Assembly: GCA_013398615.1 (NCBI GenBank)
Contig: VZSR01000514.1
Location: 2,165,790 to 2,229,789 of the forward strand
Length of the DNA: 64,000 nucleotides
From: Brachypodius melanocephalos
Lineage: Eukaryota; Chordata; Aves; Passeriformes; Pycnonotidae
Reading direction: 5' to 3'
Of this stretch, positions 12,911-27,700 are shown in pieces; positions within the stretch are counted from its first letter, which is position 1; every line of letters begins with the position of its first letter. A model generated the notes under the pieces. The model was not told the origin of the DNA, did no database searches, and saw only the letters and a program-made list of their open reading frames with translations. A program made the translations under genes and the position numbers.

Positions 12911-14430
12911 GGAAGGAACTCCAACTCTGTTAAACAAGGACTTGGAAACGTTGACATTTCTCCCACTTGCTTTAGTTGATATTCATTGCACAATTCAGTA
13001 GTGGTCCTTTAAAAAGTGTTTTTCTCCATTAATAAACCATTTTATGATTGCATGCTTAATAAAACATGCCCTCATTAGAAGTCAAAACCTAAGCCCCATT
13101 CCATTGCTTTCCTTCTTGGTGTCCTTCAGTAGCTCCTTCCCTCCCACATTTCTTTGCATCACATTCAGCCACCAAAATCTGCACCTTGCACTTGCCCTTC
13201 TCTTATTTGGTGCTACAGGGAGTGATGAGAGCCACTATGAATGCCATATGCTGCCTTTGTATTTTTAGCATAACTCTGAAATTACTGTGAAGACAAATGG
13301 CTTTGAGATTGTTGTTTTCCTTTCAGTTTGGTGGACACCACTATTTTTGTCCTTGCTTTAACTAGCCAAAGAATTTTGGTAAGCCAAAATTCGTCTTTGG
13401 AATGACACAAAATGTATTGTGGGGACACATTAAGGCTGTTAAGTTCTCTGGATTTTGGTGAAGATAATTTTGGAGGGTGCAGTTCTGAGGTTTTTACTTG
13501 GGCAGATCTCCCACTGACTCATCCAAGACTACCATGTTAAAGTCATCAAGAGGAGATTGTATCAAGAGGATACAAGACTGTATGTGGTATGTTTCTGTAA
13601 TACATTTTTGTGTGTCCAAAGCAACTGGTATTAGGTTTATTTCCATGTTTTCTGACTTATTTTTGATTTCTTCACCACTCTTGCTCATCTGTTGTAGAAA
13701 CACCCTTCCTGACATGAGAAAGGAGACAAAAAATTCTGGCTTTGCTTCCTTTGTAAGAGATGGTGATGGCAGTGTCTCAAGTTGCTGGTAGCAACAGCTT
13801 CCTTGGGGGGGAGAAGATAACAATTTGTCCAATAAAAATCAAAATCCCTCCTGTGGCGACACGCAGCACCCTCACTTAGTCCTTTTAAGTCAAGATTCAA
13901 TTTATGTAGAGCTGGCACACTGCAAGCATTTCTAGGCTGGAAGGTGTTCAACATCATAATGTCAGTCAACTACTGACTCTCTTCCCCAGATTATATGAAT
14001 AATGTGTAAAATGTAAGACGTGTCACTTCACAAAACAGTTTTCAGACAGAGTCTGTGGTTTTCTTGCTCTTTTGTGAGTTTAAAGAAACTTAGACATTTC
14101 AAAAGAGCTTCTTACTTAAATTTCCTAACAGTCTGCTGAAAGTCTGGTGTCAGCCATGGAGACCCAACTCCATGAACCAGTCATGTAAGCAGGAACAAGC
14201 TGCCCAGGATGTTTCTCTCTTCATATCTTTCCTCAATGAAACTTCTGTTTACAAAAAAGAGACTACAAGAAGGAAAGGAGTCTGGGGCCTGAGCTTTCAG
14301 ATGTTGAAAGAAACACTTGACCTGAAATTTGGCCGCTCTGGGACCTGTTCCTGGCTCAGCTCCTGCCTTTGAGGAGTTTCAGTCTTTGTGGGCTTGGGTG
14401 CATTTTATGAATAGGTAAAAAGATGATTAA

Positions 14431-14467
14431 GGGAAAAAAAAAAAAGGAAAAAAAAAAAAAGAAAAAA
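14431..14467 (+). repeat. Interrupted A-rich tract
   Basis: Three A runs are separated by G or GG: A12, GG, A13, G, A6. There is no identifiable retroposon body upstream, so it is treated as simple low-complexity sequence. Confidence 0.85.
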
Positions 14468-16894
14468 GCAAGCAGTGTTTTCATTAAATTAGCTTTGCCA
14501 AGATGTAAGGATGGAACCTTGCAGCATTACATACCATTTTTGGCTTCAGTAGGGCTACTCTGCATTTCCACTGATAACAGAGAAGATCTGAATCTGTCCT
14601 CTGGGCTGCTTCACTTCAGCAATTGATTCTAAATCAGCCTTGCTATCTAAACATGTAGAATTAAAGATTTGTTGCTAATTATATAGTTGTAATTCCTGAC
14701 TATTTTTCTTCCTAGTTTAGTCAAAATCCTTCTGACATTTAGCAGATTGACATTCTCTTTGCATGTCCATAACAATCTGTCCAGTTTGTTTAAGAAGATA
14801 ACATTTTTGGAAGAAACTGCAACATCCCTGCTGGAAACTCAAGTACCTGGCAAGAAACGCTTGAGATACTTGTTGAGCTGGCCAAGTTCTGCTGTTATGC
14901 GTAGTGATGGGCAGTTGTGTGATCTCATGTGTCTCTGGCTGTCTAGGGTTCACCTTTTGTTTTCTTCTGGAAGGCTCAGGAAGAAGCAATGTGGAGTTAG
15001 AGAGCACTGCAAGAGCCCTGCTGCCCTGGATGGCTCATTCTCTGCAGTGCTGACTGCTCTCTGTGGTGAGAGGTGATTGATGCCAGCATGACAGACACAT
15101 GGCCATGTTTCCAGTGTGTTTGCACATTTCCTCATTCCCATGGGATAATGACTGCTTGCCAGTCAGACGTTGTCATCAACACTCAGTGAGTATCTCACCC
15201 ACCTCAGGGAAGATATAAAGTGCTGGATGATGGTTCCTGTTCCCATAGGTCTGGGGAAGGCTGGGGCGAGGGGAAAAGTTTCCATATTAGAGTTGTCACT
15301 TTGTATTTTAAGGATCTATCTAGTTAAGAACTAAACCTGTCCTAGGCTAAGGACACAAGATCTGTGTCCTCTCAAACCGAATAACTACTGAAAGGCAGCC
15401 ATCACTCTGAAAATATACATGGTTGAACAATTTAACTCATGGTTGGAGGCTCCCAGCTCTGCCTGGGGACTGTATTTTTCAGCCACCTGGGTTGCAATCT
15501 CTACTGCTGTCTAACAGTGCTCCATGAGCCCCCTAGCACTTTTCCTTCTAATACTTGAATAGCTTTGCTCTGCATTTAATTTTTATTTCCACCAGTTAGT
15601 GGTGATCTGTCAAAGAGCCTTAACAAATGTGAAAACACCACAGTGTGTAAAAGTGTGTAAAGTTGGGGGGTTTTAAAAGAATTTTTATTTTGTTTTCTTT
15701 TGTATGCTGACACTCTTCCAGGTGTTTACACCCAATGCATTTCACAGTGATCCTGCTGACCCCCACTGTTGCCCCTGCAGATCAAGATGGAAATGAGTAC
15801 ATAATGTGTGCTGTGACCAAAGCTTAGCTTTTTTTGGTTGTTCATTCTTTATTACTGTAGTTTGGGTGACTGCAGGCATTGTTCCATCTTATTGGGCAGA
15901 TCAGTTATCATGCAGGATCAGCTGTGCTCATTGCAGGCAAAAGTGGATTGCAAGTCTGTTTTTTACATAATTAACTGCTGAGCAACAGTCACACTGACAG
16001 GTACTGAATTCCAGGTTAGCCACATTGAATATGCAGTATTTTTGCCACAGTCTTTTTTGGCCATTAGTGAAACATACTGAGGACTTGTTCAAGCAGTTGG
16101 TAACACCCAAGGGTTGCTCAGAGTTCAGCCTTTTAGCAGATACTTACCTTATCTGTACTTGTCCCTATTGGAAGATCACTGTTTATTCTCATTTTGAGCT
16201 CCATTATTTGGATAGCTTTTTACACATTGCTCATTATAAAATATACTTAGTGTGTTTCCATTTGGCCTTGATTCTTCTCTCTTTAAAAGCTTATTCCAGG
16301 ATTTGTTCGCTATCTCTGTTTCATATTCAAGTGTCCTTTTTATAACCTTGGTGAGAATTTACAAGTAATTTCATGTATCCAGTTTCAGTTTGCTTCCCCC
16401 TTTCATTTATGGCACAAGCACAGATTGCTGTAGATACAGCAGTTAAAGCAGTGATGTTCAAAAGTGGTGGAAGACTTGGTTGCAGAGACAGCTTACTGAC
16501 AAGCTGGACACTGCCTAAATTTTAGAATGACAGTGGAGAAAACATGAAAGCTGTGCTGAGCCAGAGCACCCGATGATATCACAGTAACAATCAATAGCTC
16601 TCAACAAAATATTTACTGATGGATCCACACTTATCAAAACCTTGGGGTAAAAAAGGCTGAAATAGATAAAGAAGTCCTTTCCCTCCTGCCCAGGGCTTTT
16701 TGACTTCATCTAAAAGATAAGTTCTTGTTTGATCTTGGTGAAGAGTGGATGTGACTTGCTTAGGTGTTGCTCACTCTGCTTGTTGCTTTGCTGTCTAAGA
16801 GGCCATCTATTAAGTAGTACTCTGGCAGAAACTTACACTCTTTTATACAGTACTTGTCATTTGAAGATCTCCAAATCTGTCCAAAGTGGAGGAA

Positions 16895-17010
16895 ATTTAT
16901 AATCTTCATCTTGTAAATTTAGAAACCAGGAACAGATAGACAGGGTCAGAAAACCGTTGCCAGCACTGGAAATAGAACCAAGCTTTTTGAGTTGTAGTTT
17001 CTGATCTTGC
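16895..17010 (+). mobile_element. MIR-like remnant
   Basis: The segment contains CTTGTAAATTTAGAAACCAGG, seen as the TTTACAGATGAGGAAACTGAGG counterpart. It continues with ACAGGGTCAGAAAACCGTTG and ends with GGAAATAGAACCAAG followed by pyrimidine-rich TTTCTGATCTTGC. The motif order matches MIR, with strong divergence. Confidence 0.5.
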
Positions 17011-20000
17011 TAAAAACTAGATAGTGGGGAAAGGAAAATGATTCTTAATTTCCCTCTGAACCTATCAGCTGTTGCAGTTCAGTTGCTAGGCTGGCATGGT
17101 CTCATATTTACCCATGCGAAATAACAATATAGAGCTGTTTGCAGAGTGTAACCCAAAACATTGCTTTGCATGCAGGGGCAGTAAGGCATTGCACAGCTCG
17201 GGAGTGCCCATGCACACTCTAGGGAGGGCTGGGCCATGTGGGCCAGGGCTGTCCTGTAATGCAGCTCCAGCTATGGAGCTGGATCCAAAAGAATGGAGAT
17301 TATTTAACTGTAACTGTGTACGGAACCTGGCAAAATGATTCCTTCCTCTTGCTTTGATCCAAGATGTTGCTGAAATATCAACAGTATAATAATGTATTTT
17401 AGATGCAAAGGCAGCGAACTTTAAGAGGCAAATGGAAAATCCTCACGCACTGCAGCATCCAGTGAACCTGCTATGCTTTCTTGCTTCCACAAGTCATTCA
17501 CACGTACTGTTCCATTCACTGTTAGGAAGTAGGGAAGCCCTTTCAAACCTGATTTGCAACCAAATAGAAGAGAAAAATAAGTATTTGTGCAGAATAGCTT
17601 CAGAGAGTGTATTCTGTATGCATCTGACTTGGAGAACATTACTGGTGCTTTTAAAAACATCAGATACTGTCTTACTGCATGAGGTAGTATCTCACTGGGA
17701 AATACACTCTCCTAAATTCCAGCAGTCCACTGTTAGAGAAAATGAAATTAATTTTTCATTCTTGTCTCTGGTGTAGTCATCTCCTTTCTGTGAATCACAG
17801 TTCAGATCACTAGAGAAGGCTGGAACAGAATGAACATTTCATTGTACCTATGTTCTTAAATTGGTCCCCATCACTGCATTCAAACATCTGCTCCCTGGGG
17901 AAGACCATTTGCTTCAGTATTTTGATTTGGAAATTGTACTGACATAAATTGACAGCAACATCACATTCAGCATCTTGAATGCACTTTCCAGTCTTCAGGC
18001 TATCTGCTAGGAAAAAAATTTGAAAGTATTTCCAGTGAATCCACTTAGATGCTAAGTCATTTAAATTCTCAGCATTTTTAGCCATTATTGTTATCAGTCA
18101 TTTGAATAATGGCACAAAGAAGTGTTTCCTGCCTCCCTCTCCACGTTCACCCCAGCATGTGGTCTGGTGGGCTTGAGGACAGCAACTTAAAAGGATCCCT
18201 TTGTTAAAATGGGCAAGTCATCTCTGAAATGGAGAGTGCCTTGATCTGATTGCAGATGGTGGGTTCTATTTTTATGGAATAATACAACAAAATGCTCTTG
18301 TGTCACCCTGAAATAGCAGGCAACTTTAAAAATCCTCAGGGGAGGGGTGTGTCCAGCCACTCTAAGAGCAGCCAGGAGTCAGAGAGCACACACCTCTTGC
18401 CTTTTCTCTGTGGTGCTACAGGTACATAGTTTGACATAGTTACTTCCAATCATGGAAGCATGTATATATTTGTAAGGTACTGAATACCTTGGCCTCTTAA
18501 ACTGTAAAACTCTTAGCATCTCTGGGATTTGATAAAACACATGGCTATTTTCCTTTCTCACAGATGTTCTTCTCAGCTGTATGAAAGTGTGAAAAATGGT
18601 TTAGAGAAGGGATGAGCTCAGAGGATGGCCTAGGTCTATTCTAGCTGTAAAAAGAGGGCAGGTGTTCTCCATTGGTGCTATATCTCTCTGTTCTGTCCCT
18701 CTATCTCCTCATGACTCATTTGCCACATAAAGCTCCGGACTGAACAGAGGCTCTGGGGCTCCCTGCAATTACTGATTTATTGAGCCACAGCAGAGCCAAG
18801 CCTATGAGCACAGAGCAGACTGGTGGTGATGAGTGCAACTCACACCCACCCTGCATAATACAGTAACTCAGAGTTGTATTTAGTTTCCTCATCTCCTTTT
18901 TTTATACCACTTAGCAAACAGTGCCCTGCTCCACACATGGCTAAAGGGAGCTGACGTGGAGAGAAGAGCGGCTGTAAAAGAGCAGCAAAGGCTGTGGCAG
19001 TGGTGCTGCTCCACTGTCACCCATCCTCGTGTTTGGGGGAGAAAGCCCTTCTTTCCTTGTCTTTTCCTTGGTTCTCTTTTGGGTAGAGCAGTTGTAAGGA
19101 TGATCTTGGGCATCCCTGTGGTGTCCCCTGCCCTGAACCACAGATGCATGAGCAAAGACCAGTTTGGTGACAAGGAAGAAGACAGGCATGTGGACAGACT
19201 GCTCCACTTGGAAAGAGGAGTGAGGAATGAGCAGCGAGATCCTGGTCTCCATCCACAGCCTTGGTCTGACTCTGTCAACAATCAGAGCAGGTTCTTTCCA
19301 GTATGAGACATTTTGTTCTTAAGTGTCAAAGCAATCAAGTGCCTTAGTCATGTTTTGCCAACAGGTGATGGTGTAAACACAGCAAAATGAGTGAGCTGCA
19401 GTTTGAGAGGGTGTGGTGGACATGTTATCCTCTGGACTGGGAATGGAGCAAACCCCATTACAACTGTGTTTTTTTTCCAGATTTCATTGCTGTTGGTAGT
19501 CAGTCATCCTCCAGAGTCCCTCTGGATGCTGAAGATAGCACGTGTCAACTAAAGTGGCTGAGTAGATGACCTCTAGGAAAGGAGATTTTGGTTTTGATCA
19601 TTTTTCACATCTCAAGGGAGAAAAGTCACACTTGAAATTGCTTCTTTGCTGGGAATGTGAGTGGAGAAGCCTAGGATGATGGTGGCTGCGCAGAAGGTTA
19701 TTCCATGAAGGTGACCTGGGAACAGTGGGAAGGGTCACTGTGGGCTGCAGTGGCACCTTGGACTGGCTGCTCTGTGTGCAGTGAACAGTTTGAGTGGTCC
19801 AGTTCCCAGTTCCTTAAGTGACTTTGGTAAATCTGTGATGTTTAGATGTGTGTTACTTAGCTAAAATTTTTCTGCTCCTGGTTGAACAATTAATTGCTTC
19901 TGACCTGTTAATAATGAGTTTTCATTCACTGCTCATTTCCCTGGCACATGACAGAGCCCTTCATGATAATGCCTCCTCTTAGTGGTTGGGTGATTGTAGC

Positions 20001-20590
20001 TGTTTGATTGGGAGGGGAAATATACTTTCTCAAAATATTTCTGTTAGCACAGTTTTCCTTGTCTGTGCATTAATCAGTGATGAATGCAACTATTTCTGCA
20101 TATGGTGGGTTCATATTCACTATTAGTGTGTCGGACCACTGTGGATGCCTGCAGTCTGGCTGAGGGAGAACTGTGATATTGTGGCTATGTTGTAAGGCTT
20201 GGGCAATGAAGAGAGGCATTCATGCTGCTTGATTTTTGCATTTTTTAACTTTAAAGCAGATTTAAAACACTTGGTTGTTTAAAATTTAGTGGTATAAATC
20301 CTATTTGAATAGGAAGAAATAATGAAAGAATTTGCTCCAGCAGGGAAGCTTCCTGTACACAAACAGTAATCAGGTAAGATGCTGAACTTAAACCACGTGG
20401 CATTTGCAATGGTTGCAGTTTCTCTGGGGCTCGTAATGAGGAACTTGCCAAGTGTTGCAGCTGGTCCATCACCAGTGATGGTCCATTAAAAAAGTTTTTT
20501 GTTGCTTGGCTTTTATCCCGTGTGGGAGAGGGTAGAGGAGAGGGCAGCTCTCCAGCAATGTGTCCCAGTTCTGTGCATCTGATGGTGGCT

Positions 20591-20670
20591 GCCTCTCATC
20601 GGGGGTCTGACCCTCCCCTGGTCAGGGATGGCAGCCTGAGGTCCTCAAAGGACCTGGGGTCTGACCCTCC
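20591..20670 (+). repeat. Duplicated GGGGTCTGACCCTCC unit
   Basis: The 15-mer occurs near 20601 and again near 20656 within a locally GC-richer patch of about 200 bp. It is likely a small local duplication. No coding or element identity was recognised. Confidence 0.5.
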
Positions 20671-23600
20671 TGTGACACCCCTGGCCCTGGCTGGCATGTT
20701 TAGATGTCAGCATTCATCCAGCATTGCTCTTCCTCCTCTCCACACCTTGCCTGGTGTTGGAGCTTTCTGTTTCCATGGTGCCTCTTCATGTTACTCTTTG
20801 CTTATTTAAAAAGGGAGAAGAGAGCCAGGTGGTGTCAGGTTCCATTGTGTGTGCTGCTAATTCACCCTCTTACAGTCCTACTCTGTAATTTTCCCTGTGA
20901 CTAAAGGGGAATCATTCCACCTAGCACTCCATATGTTTTTTTTTTTTCATTTCTAACAAGGTTTTGCAAGAGTGCAGAGAATAAGTGAAGAACTCCCATA
21001 TTTTCTTTCTTAGAAGACAAAAAAAATTGCCCATTTTATTCTTTTGATTAAAAACATAAACACCTGATTTGTTAGATAAAAAAACAGATGGTTGAAGCTT
21101 GAGGGGTAGTGTGCACACACAAAACATCTGCTGTGCAGATAGTATTTAGAAATACTAGAGTCTATTGCATCCCACAGGCTGTAAATTGTGGAAATGTCCC
21201 TGAAAAACACAGCTCCCAGAATAGGACCTAACCCCAGCTTTGACTGGCCTGAAATGCTAGCCCTGGTTCTGGGGTGCTACTTACCCAAAGGTTAATTATT
21301 TAGGGTTAGGTTCCTTACCCCATTCTTCTGCTCCTCCCAGTGCAGGTCTGCTGCCTGCATGATTAATCCACTGAGTATGCCTGATGTGATAGTCCAAGTC
21401 CTGTTTCTCTGTTATCTTCAGACATGCCTTGTTATCTTCATTATATGTTCTGTGCTCAGAGAGATTTTAATTTCTGAATATCATGCTTTCCATAGTGACT
21501 GCTCAGCAGCCATCTCATTATGGTCTTAAAGATACAAGGCCAGATGCTTTCATTTATACTGGATAAGCCTCTGAAGCTTATATGATCAGTTCCCATACAA
21601 TAATTTAGAGAAATATTCTGCATTTTACATTCCAAGAACTTCAGTTTGAAGGCCACTTCAACAATAAATTACTTACAACAAATTTTATCCAAATTATCTT
21701 CTATTTCTATGTTGTGTTTTAATCTTTTTCTCTCATGTTGTTTTGTTTGGTGTCTTCTAGATTTAACATGACTATCCAAATGGAAAATCTCTTCTTAAAT
21801 ATGATTTTACAAGCAACAAAACTCTCCAGATTATGACACCTTTGTACTATGAAAATGAAAATTTAAAATCATACGCCTGCCTATGGTGTATTGCTTATCT
21901 CACAGGCTATTAACTACAGCAATTTGTATGAGTCTGACATAGCAAATGTCAGATGTTTCCATTTCTGCTTTTGTTTTGCTACACTGGCAAAACTCTTACT
22001 ACTGATTTCAGTAGTACAGATTAATGCTTGAGTATGCTTAATTTTCATAAGCCAGCAAAAATGTCTTTCCTCTTGTGCCCATTTCCTTTAAATATTTTGT
22101 GTGTCTTTACACAACTCTCCCACTTCAATTTCAGTATCTTCCAAGTCTTCTTCCTTGGCTCAAGTCATCTAAATCCCAAAAAGTATTGGCTCAGACTACG
22201 GTCTTACCCATCTAAGGGTCCATCCCTGCTGTGTGAGACAGACACTGCTTCTGTTTGCTAGAAGGTGAAATAAGGTATTGAATAAAGATGCTCTTCTGTA
22301 TTGCCTGAGTTTTGAGCCTGTTCGGTGTTTCACTGACTTGCAGGGCAGCAGATGGACAAATGGTCTCAGCAATAGTGTAGGCTGTGAGGAAAAACGTAAT
22401 TGCTGAGCTTTAGGTTAGCATGAACAATATCCAGAAGGAGTGATCAGCAGGCAAACTCTGGTGTTTGAGCATCCAGGGACAGGTGGCTGCCTGCCCTCCC
22501 CAAGAGCAGCCAGTTCAAAGGGGAGTTGCTAAGGGGCACTGTGGTATGGGTCTTGTACATACTCTCTTAAATAAACCTCTGCCTTGACAGCTGGTACTTG
22601 GGTTTGTTGTGAAGCAAAAAATAATTTCTGGGAAGATCACAAACTCCTAAGACATGAATCTTCAATGGACTTGAACCTGTTAAAAGGATCATCATCTGAA
22701 ATGTCATCATGTCCATGTAGTGTACAGACCTGTGCTGCTAACATGGAACATGCAGAGGTGTCTATCTTGTCATGCCCAAGTCTAATGTTCCTATCTTAAT
22801 CTAGATGGACAGAAAAAGATTTATACTTCTTAAATACTCTACATTAATGGAAAAACATTCTCTTCTGACTTCTCACTGAAGCTGAAGGGCAAATAGTCTC
22901 TGAAGTGAGGGTGAGACCACATTCAGACCTTGAATGAAGTCTTGGAAATGTCAGTGAACTGAGTTCACAGTGTGTGAGTTAGAAGTGTGGCAGAGTGCAA
23001 TTTGATGAAGATCTGGCTGAAGTTGGGGAGCACTGAGCATGTTGTTTGTGTTTCTCTTTGGAGGTAAAAGCTGGGTAAGAATTAAGTAGGGATTCCTCTG
23101 TGATGTGCAAGTGTCTCCTGTGGACAAGGACTATGCTGCTGCCACTGAAGTGGTGTTGGTACTGGCCCCTCAAGTTACACAAGAAGAGGAGATGTGTGAA
23201 AATGTCCTGTTTAGAAAATCTGGTGAAGAGTGTGGTGGCTGAGCTACTTCTAGAGGCACAGGTGAGAATTTGTTTTCAATAGAGCAGCATAGATGGATAG
23301 TGGGTGAAAGCCTGGTTAAAAGACTGTCAGCATTATGATAACTGTGGCTGCAACTGTGCTGATAAAGCAATTGATGACGGACATTTTGTCCATGTGGCTA
23401 CATGAAGCTAAATTGACAGGAGTCATTGTAGTTGGCACAAAGCTGCAAAAGTGAAAATGCTATTGTGCAGCTAAAATGTCTCCAGGACATAAGAACAGCT
23501 GAGTTAGGATGAGCTGATAGGGAGGGAGAGACACTCTGTTTGGATTGGTGTTGTAAATGATGTAACTGTTGATTTTTACTAGCCTAGGGTATGGCTCACA

Positions 23601-24670
23601 GGTCACCTTGAACAAGCAAATAGCTGCACAGAATAGCTTAGAGTTTTTGAGTCATCCTGTGGAACATACACTTTGGTCCTAATAGGCAGTGTTTATTCCT
23701 CATTGAAACTCAACTTCTTTGATTCTAATCATAAACATTATTTTTAGCCCCTCATGCTGAACTGAGTTCAGATGTATTTTATCTGCTCAAGTGACCAGTT
23801 GTACTGAGGTCAGATCCTGCCTCTTATTAGGAATGTGTGTATTTAATAAAATATCTTGTTTCTATCTAAGTTAAGCATTTTCTCAGATAGGTGTGATTTA
23901 TTGTTTCTGTTTTAAAGGTGTTTTTCTCTATTCCTCCAAAACCAAATAATCATTTGAGAGAGAGACCGAGAGAAGGACGGGTGGGAAGAAGCAGACATCT
24001 AAGTAAAACATATGTTGAATGGGAAAAAAATCAGTCATCCTGGGTTGTGGGCCTGTGATTATTTCCACATGCCTGGACTGTATCACTGTGCTTTGTGCCA
24101 TTAATGTCATTAGATGCTCTGTGCCAGAGTGGATTTTTTGTATGTGCTGGTGAGATTGCAGGATTGGGACTTTGATGGGTAAATTGCCAGTGCCATGTGG
24201 GCACTGAGGGGGTGCTGCACCTTTCCAAACCCCCTTCTTGTGCTGTGTGTGTGGGCACATGCCCAGCCAGCCCAGCAGCTGTTGAAATGCCAACAACTGC
24301 CTGGCTGGTTAAGGAGCCTCCAGGCAGGCAGCAAAGCTTGTCCTCAGCTTTTTAAAAGAAAAACTAACAAGAAAACTGGCTAATCCAGCCCCACCTTGTA
24401 AAAACTGATATTTTTAACTGGTGCTTGGGGCTGGAGTAAGGTTGAAAAGAAGCTTGATGAAAAGGATGAAAGGAAGCTTCCTATTCCAAGGTGCCTGTGT
24501 GTCTGTAAGAAATACCAGTCTTTCCCCCTTATTTTTTGTGAGGGCTGATTTGTGAGTATGTGAGGCCTTGGGATCCATCGCCATTCTCTTTGGTTCATGG
24601 TGAAAGGAAGAGAGATTTGATTGCTCCCTCCAGATGAAAATACAGAGGAGTCTTCTAGGCCAGAAAACGA

Positions 24671-24715
24671 CTTCTTTTTTTTTTTCCCTTTTCTTTCCTT
24701 TTTTTGTTGTTATTT
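24671..24715 (+). repeat. T-rich tract
   Basis: A run of T with a few C and G interruptions, in non-coding sequence upstream of NEURL1 exon 1. Simple sequence. Confidence 0.8.
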
Positions 24716-27700
24716 GAGCTTGCCAGATTGGTCTGCTTTCCACTCTCCAAGTGTGTGGGCGGCACAAAGAGGTTGCTGAGACAAAGAATTGGGGGAGGGA
24801 GGAAGGAGAAGTAAAAAAGACCTTTGGATTTGGAGGCATGATGTACGGGAGGAAGAGGCACAATGGCAGGAGCAGTGTTGTTTTGGTTTGCGGAAGTTTG
24901 CGGCCGATCAGAAGAAGCTGTGGTAGGTCAGAGACACTCAGTCTAGGAGCTGCAGTGGTGAATACATTAGCATGGTTTAGATCCTAGGGATATGGACATT
25001 TTTCTGTGTTCGGTAATATGAGTCTCGTGTCCTGCTCTGATCCCTTCTCCTGGAAATGGAGATGTGGGATGGAGAAGTGACTGGAGGGAAGCATGACCGC
25101 TGCTCCACTTAGTACAGCATTTGCACTTTATGTTCATCTGCTTTGTGCTTTGAGAGAGTAGCTAATAAAAAAAAAGGTATTTGGGGAAGGTAAAGCTGTG
25201 ATTTTTTGTACTGATTAAGTCCTGTTTTCCTGAGCTGAAGAATCAAAACTTTTTTCTCGTTCCAATAATAGCTGCCCCCAATCTACTGCCTCTGTTTTGT
25301 GACCTTTCATGATACTTCTGTGAGACAGAGTCAAAATGGCTTTTAGTTTGAATAACAGAAGAAAGGAGTTAAAGGACATAACGAGAGGAAGGCTAAGTTT
25401 CAGGTAAAACATGGAAGGCCACAAAGAGTGTAGGATAGGGAGGTACCAAACCTCAGTATCTGGTGAGGGAGTGCAGAAGATCAGAGAGCAGTGAGGAAAA
25501 GATGAACAGAGGGAGTGGGAAGGGGCAGCACCTGTAACAGGCATTTGTTTGGTATTTACACTGGCAAGATTCCTCTCACCAGGGCTGGAAAATTCACCCT
25601 TGCCATGCATTTTGCCCTTGAAGTATTTGACCTCCAGCTCCTTTGGTTCCCTGGAGACCAATGTAAAAGAGCTTGTGAAAGCAGCTCAGTATGAAAAGGT
25701 CTGTAAATAAGTCACATTTCCTCTGAGATGGCCCTGTAGCAGGAGACAGAGAAGTTTTGGGCTGAAAAGGAGTGCATGAAGAGCCATTTCTGGACGAGGA
25801 TCATTGACTGTCCTCTGTGACCTCAGGAGCCTTTCAAAGCCCAGGGTAAAACTTTCTTGTGGGCACACACAGTGGGGGACATTTTCACAGACATGTGGTG
25901 TGAACCTGCTGCCCGTCTTGCCAGCCCAAAAGGTTTCTTTTGGATCCTGCTGCCCTTCACTGTCCTCTCTGGAGGACTTTCAGCAGGGTAATAAAAAGGT
26001 GTTTCTCTGCTGGGCTAATATTTACATCACAAACATACAGCGCCTTTGCTTGGTTGCAAACATCCCTGCATGTAAGTGAGAGGCTTTTCTCGGAAAGGGT
26101 GGCACAGGAAACAGAGAGGTTATTCACTCTTATCATTGTATCTGCTAAGGAAAATCTTTAGAAACTGCATTTCTTTGGCAAGGGAACATTATTAAGATTA
26201 CAAAGTCAGGGTCTTAAAAGCTATCACGTGCTGGAGTGGAAGTTGTCTATCTGACCTTGGTGCTGGTGCTTTCTGATTACCTTATTTACCTCTTTGGTTT
26301 CACAGAGTCCTGCCTGTGCCCTTTCCAGAGGGCATTGAATGAAGATTGTTAGAATGAATTAGCCTGTTGCTTGAAAAAGTCCTCATTACAATTTTTGAAA
26401 GAACTCAAAATGTGCTTCTTTAGCTCAGGCAGAGGGGCATCACCTCTTCCTACAGGAATACTGTGAAAATGAATGTAGTGTTTGCTCTGCAGTCACATGT
26501 TAGAGCAAAAATGCCATAAAATGCTGTTGATTCCAGCTGGTAATTTAGTTTTTCAGTGCAAAATTTGGATGTTGTCTGTGATAAAGTGTGATTGAGTGAC
26601 TTATATAATATAAAAGTATGTATATTATACCAGTATTCCCTGTAACTTTGTATGGAAAGACATTATACTTGTGTTGCTAAAATCTGCTATAGTGCCTTAT
26701 CATGTGATACAGCTCAAAGTTTCCAAATATTTAATAGCCACAGAACTGGACTTGAAATAACACATTTCTCAGTCCTGCCATGTTGTCATTGTGCCGTACC
26801 TACAGTTGAAGTAAAAATAAAGATATTCTCATGAGAGTAAAGAAAATATTTGCTTTAAGATAGAAACTTTAGTTTTCTCTCTAGTTCTGAAAACATAAGT
26901 CAACTTCATTCAGGTGAGTGTTATAAATCAGCATTTCTATGTTTTTTAAAATTAGAGTGTTTCTTCTGGTGACATGTTTTTATACTCATTTTCCATTTTA
27001 TTTGGACAAGCCTAAGATTCTCTTGAATCTTACTGTGCTTGAAGAGGTAATGTGAAATGGCAGTGAGAGGGAAAGCTATTAATTTAGCATTGAAATGAAG
27101 GTTAGAGCTGGAGGCATTTGAAGGCCTCCTTGGTGTCATGCACAGCATGATACTTGCCCTCAGGAATGGGCTACTGGCAGATTCCAGGGGACCTTGCTCC
27201 AGACAGAGTTTTTCTGTATCATTTAAAAGCTCCTGGTTAGCTCAGTGCAATGTTTTATTGCCAGGCATATCTTACATTGAATTCTGTGATTTTTAGTCCT
27301 TGCTTCCTCTTAGTTTCCCACAGAGTTTTCTCAATATATTATCCCAAAAGTATTCAAGGAAGAGGGAGCATTCTTGGCTTTTGGTGCATTAATTTCTTTC
27401 CTGACGCCTTCATGCACTGAGTTACTCTCTTTACAGATAAACCCCACATCCAGTGGGGGCTTGTGAGCACATACATGCTGATGGAAAAATGTTGTGCAAT
27501 TTGGCCTGAGGTCAGTTCAGTTCTTTCCATAGAAATCTTTCTTCTTGCTCAGCTTTTTGTCCCTCTCCAACACTGCTGTTTCTCTCTTCCACTTCTGCAG
27601 ACAGCGAAGCAGGGAGGTTATGATAAAAGGCTGAGTGCTGGCAGTGTCAGGGTTAAGGCTTGCATGTCTTGTGCCAGCTTTGGCTTTACATAAACAGGAG

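Larger units (their letters stand above)
7101..16894. other. Non-coding DNA
   Basis: Mostly unique sequence. The stretch 8340-9170 is unusually T-rich and A/G-poor on the + strand, giving several spurious hydrophobic frames. Open frames up to 167 codons (7843-8346, minus) carry no recognisable motif. Apart from the A-rich tract and the weak MIR core listed separately, nothing is identified. Confidence 0.5.

Noticed and set aside
18200..18240. GGGCAAGTCATCTCTGAAATGG as an antisense MIR piece
   Set aside because: Fewer than 15 bases agree in order with the MIR core, which is within chance expectation.
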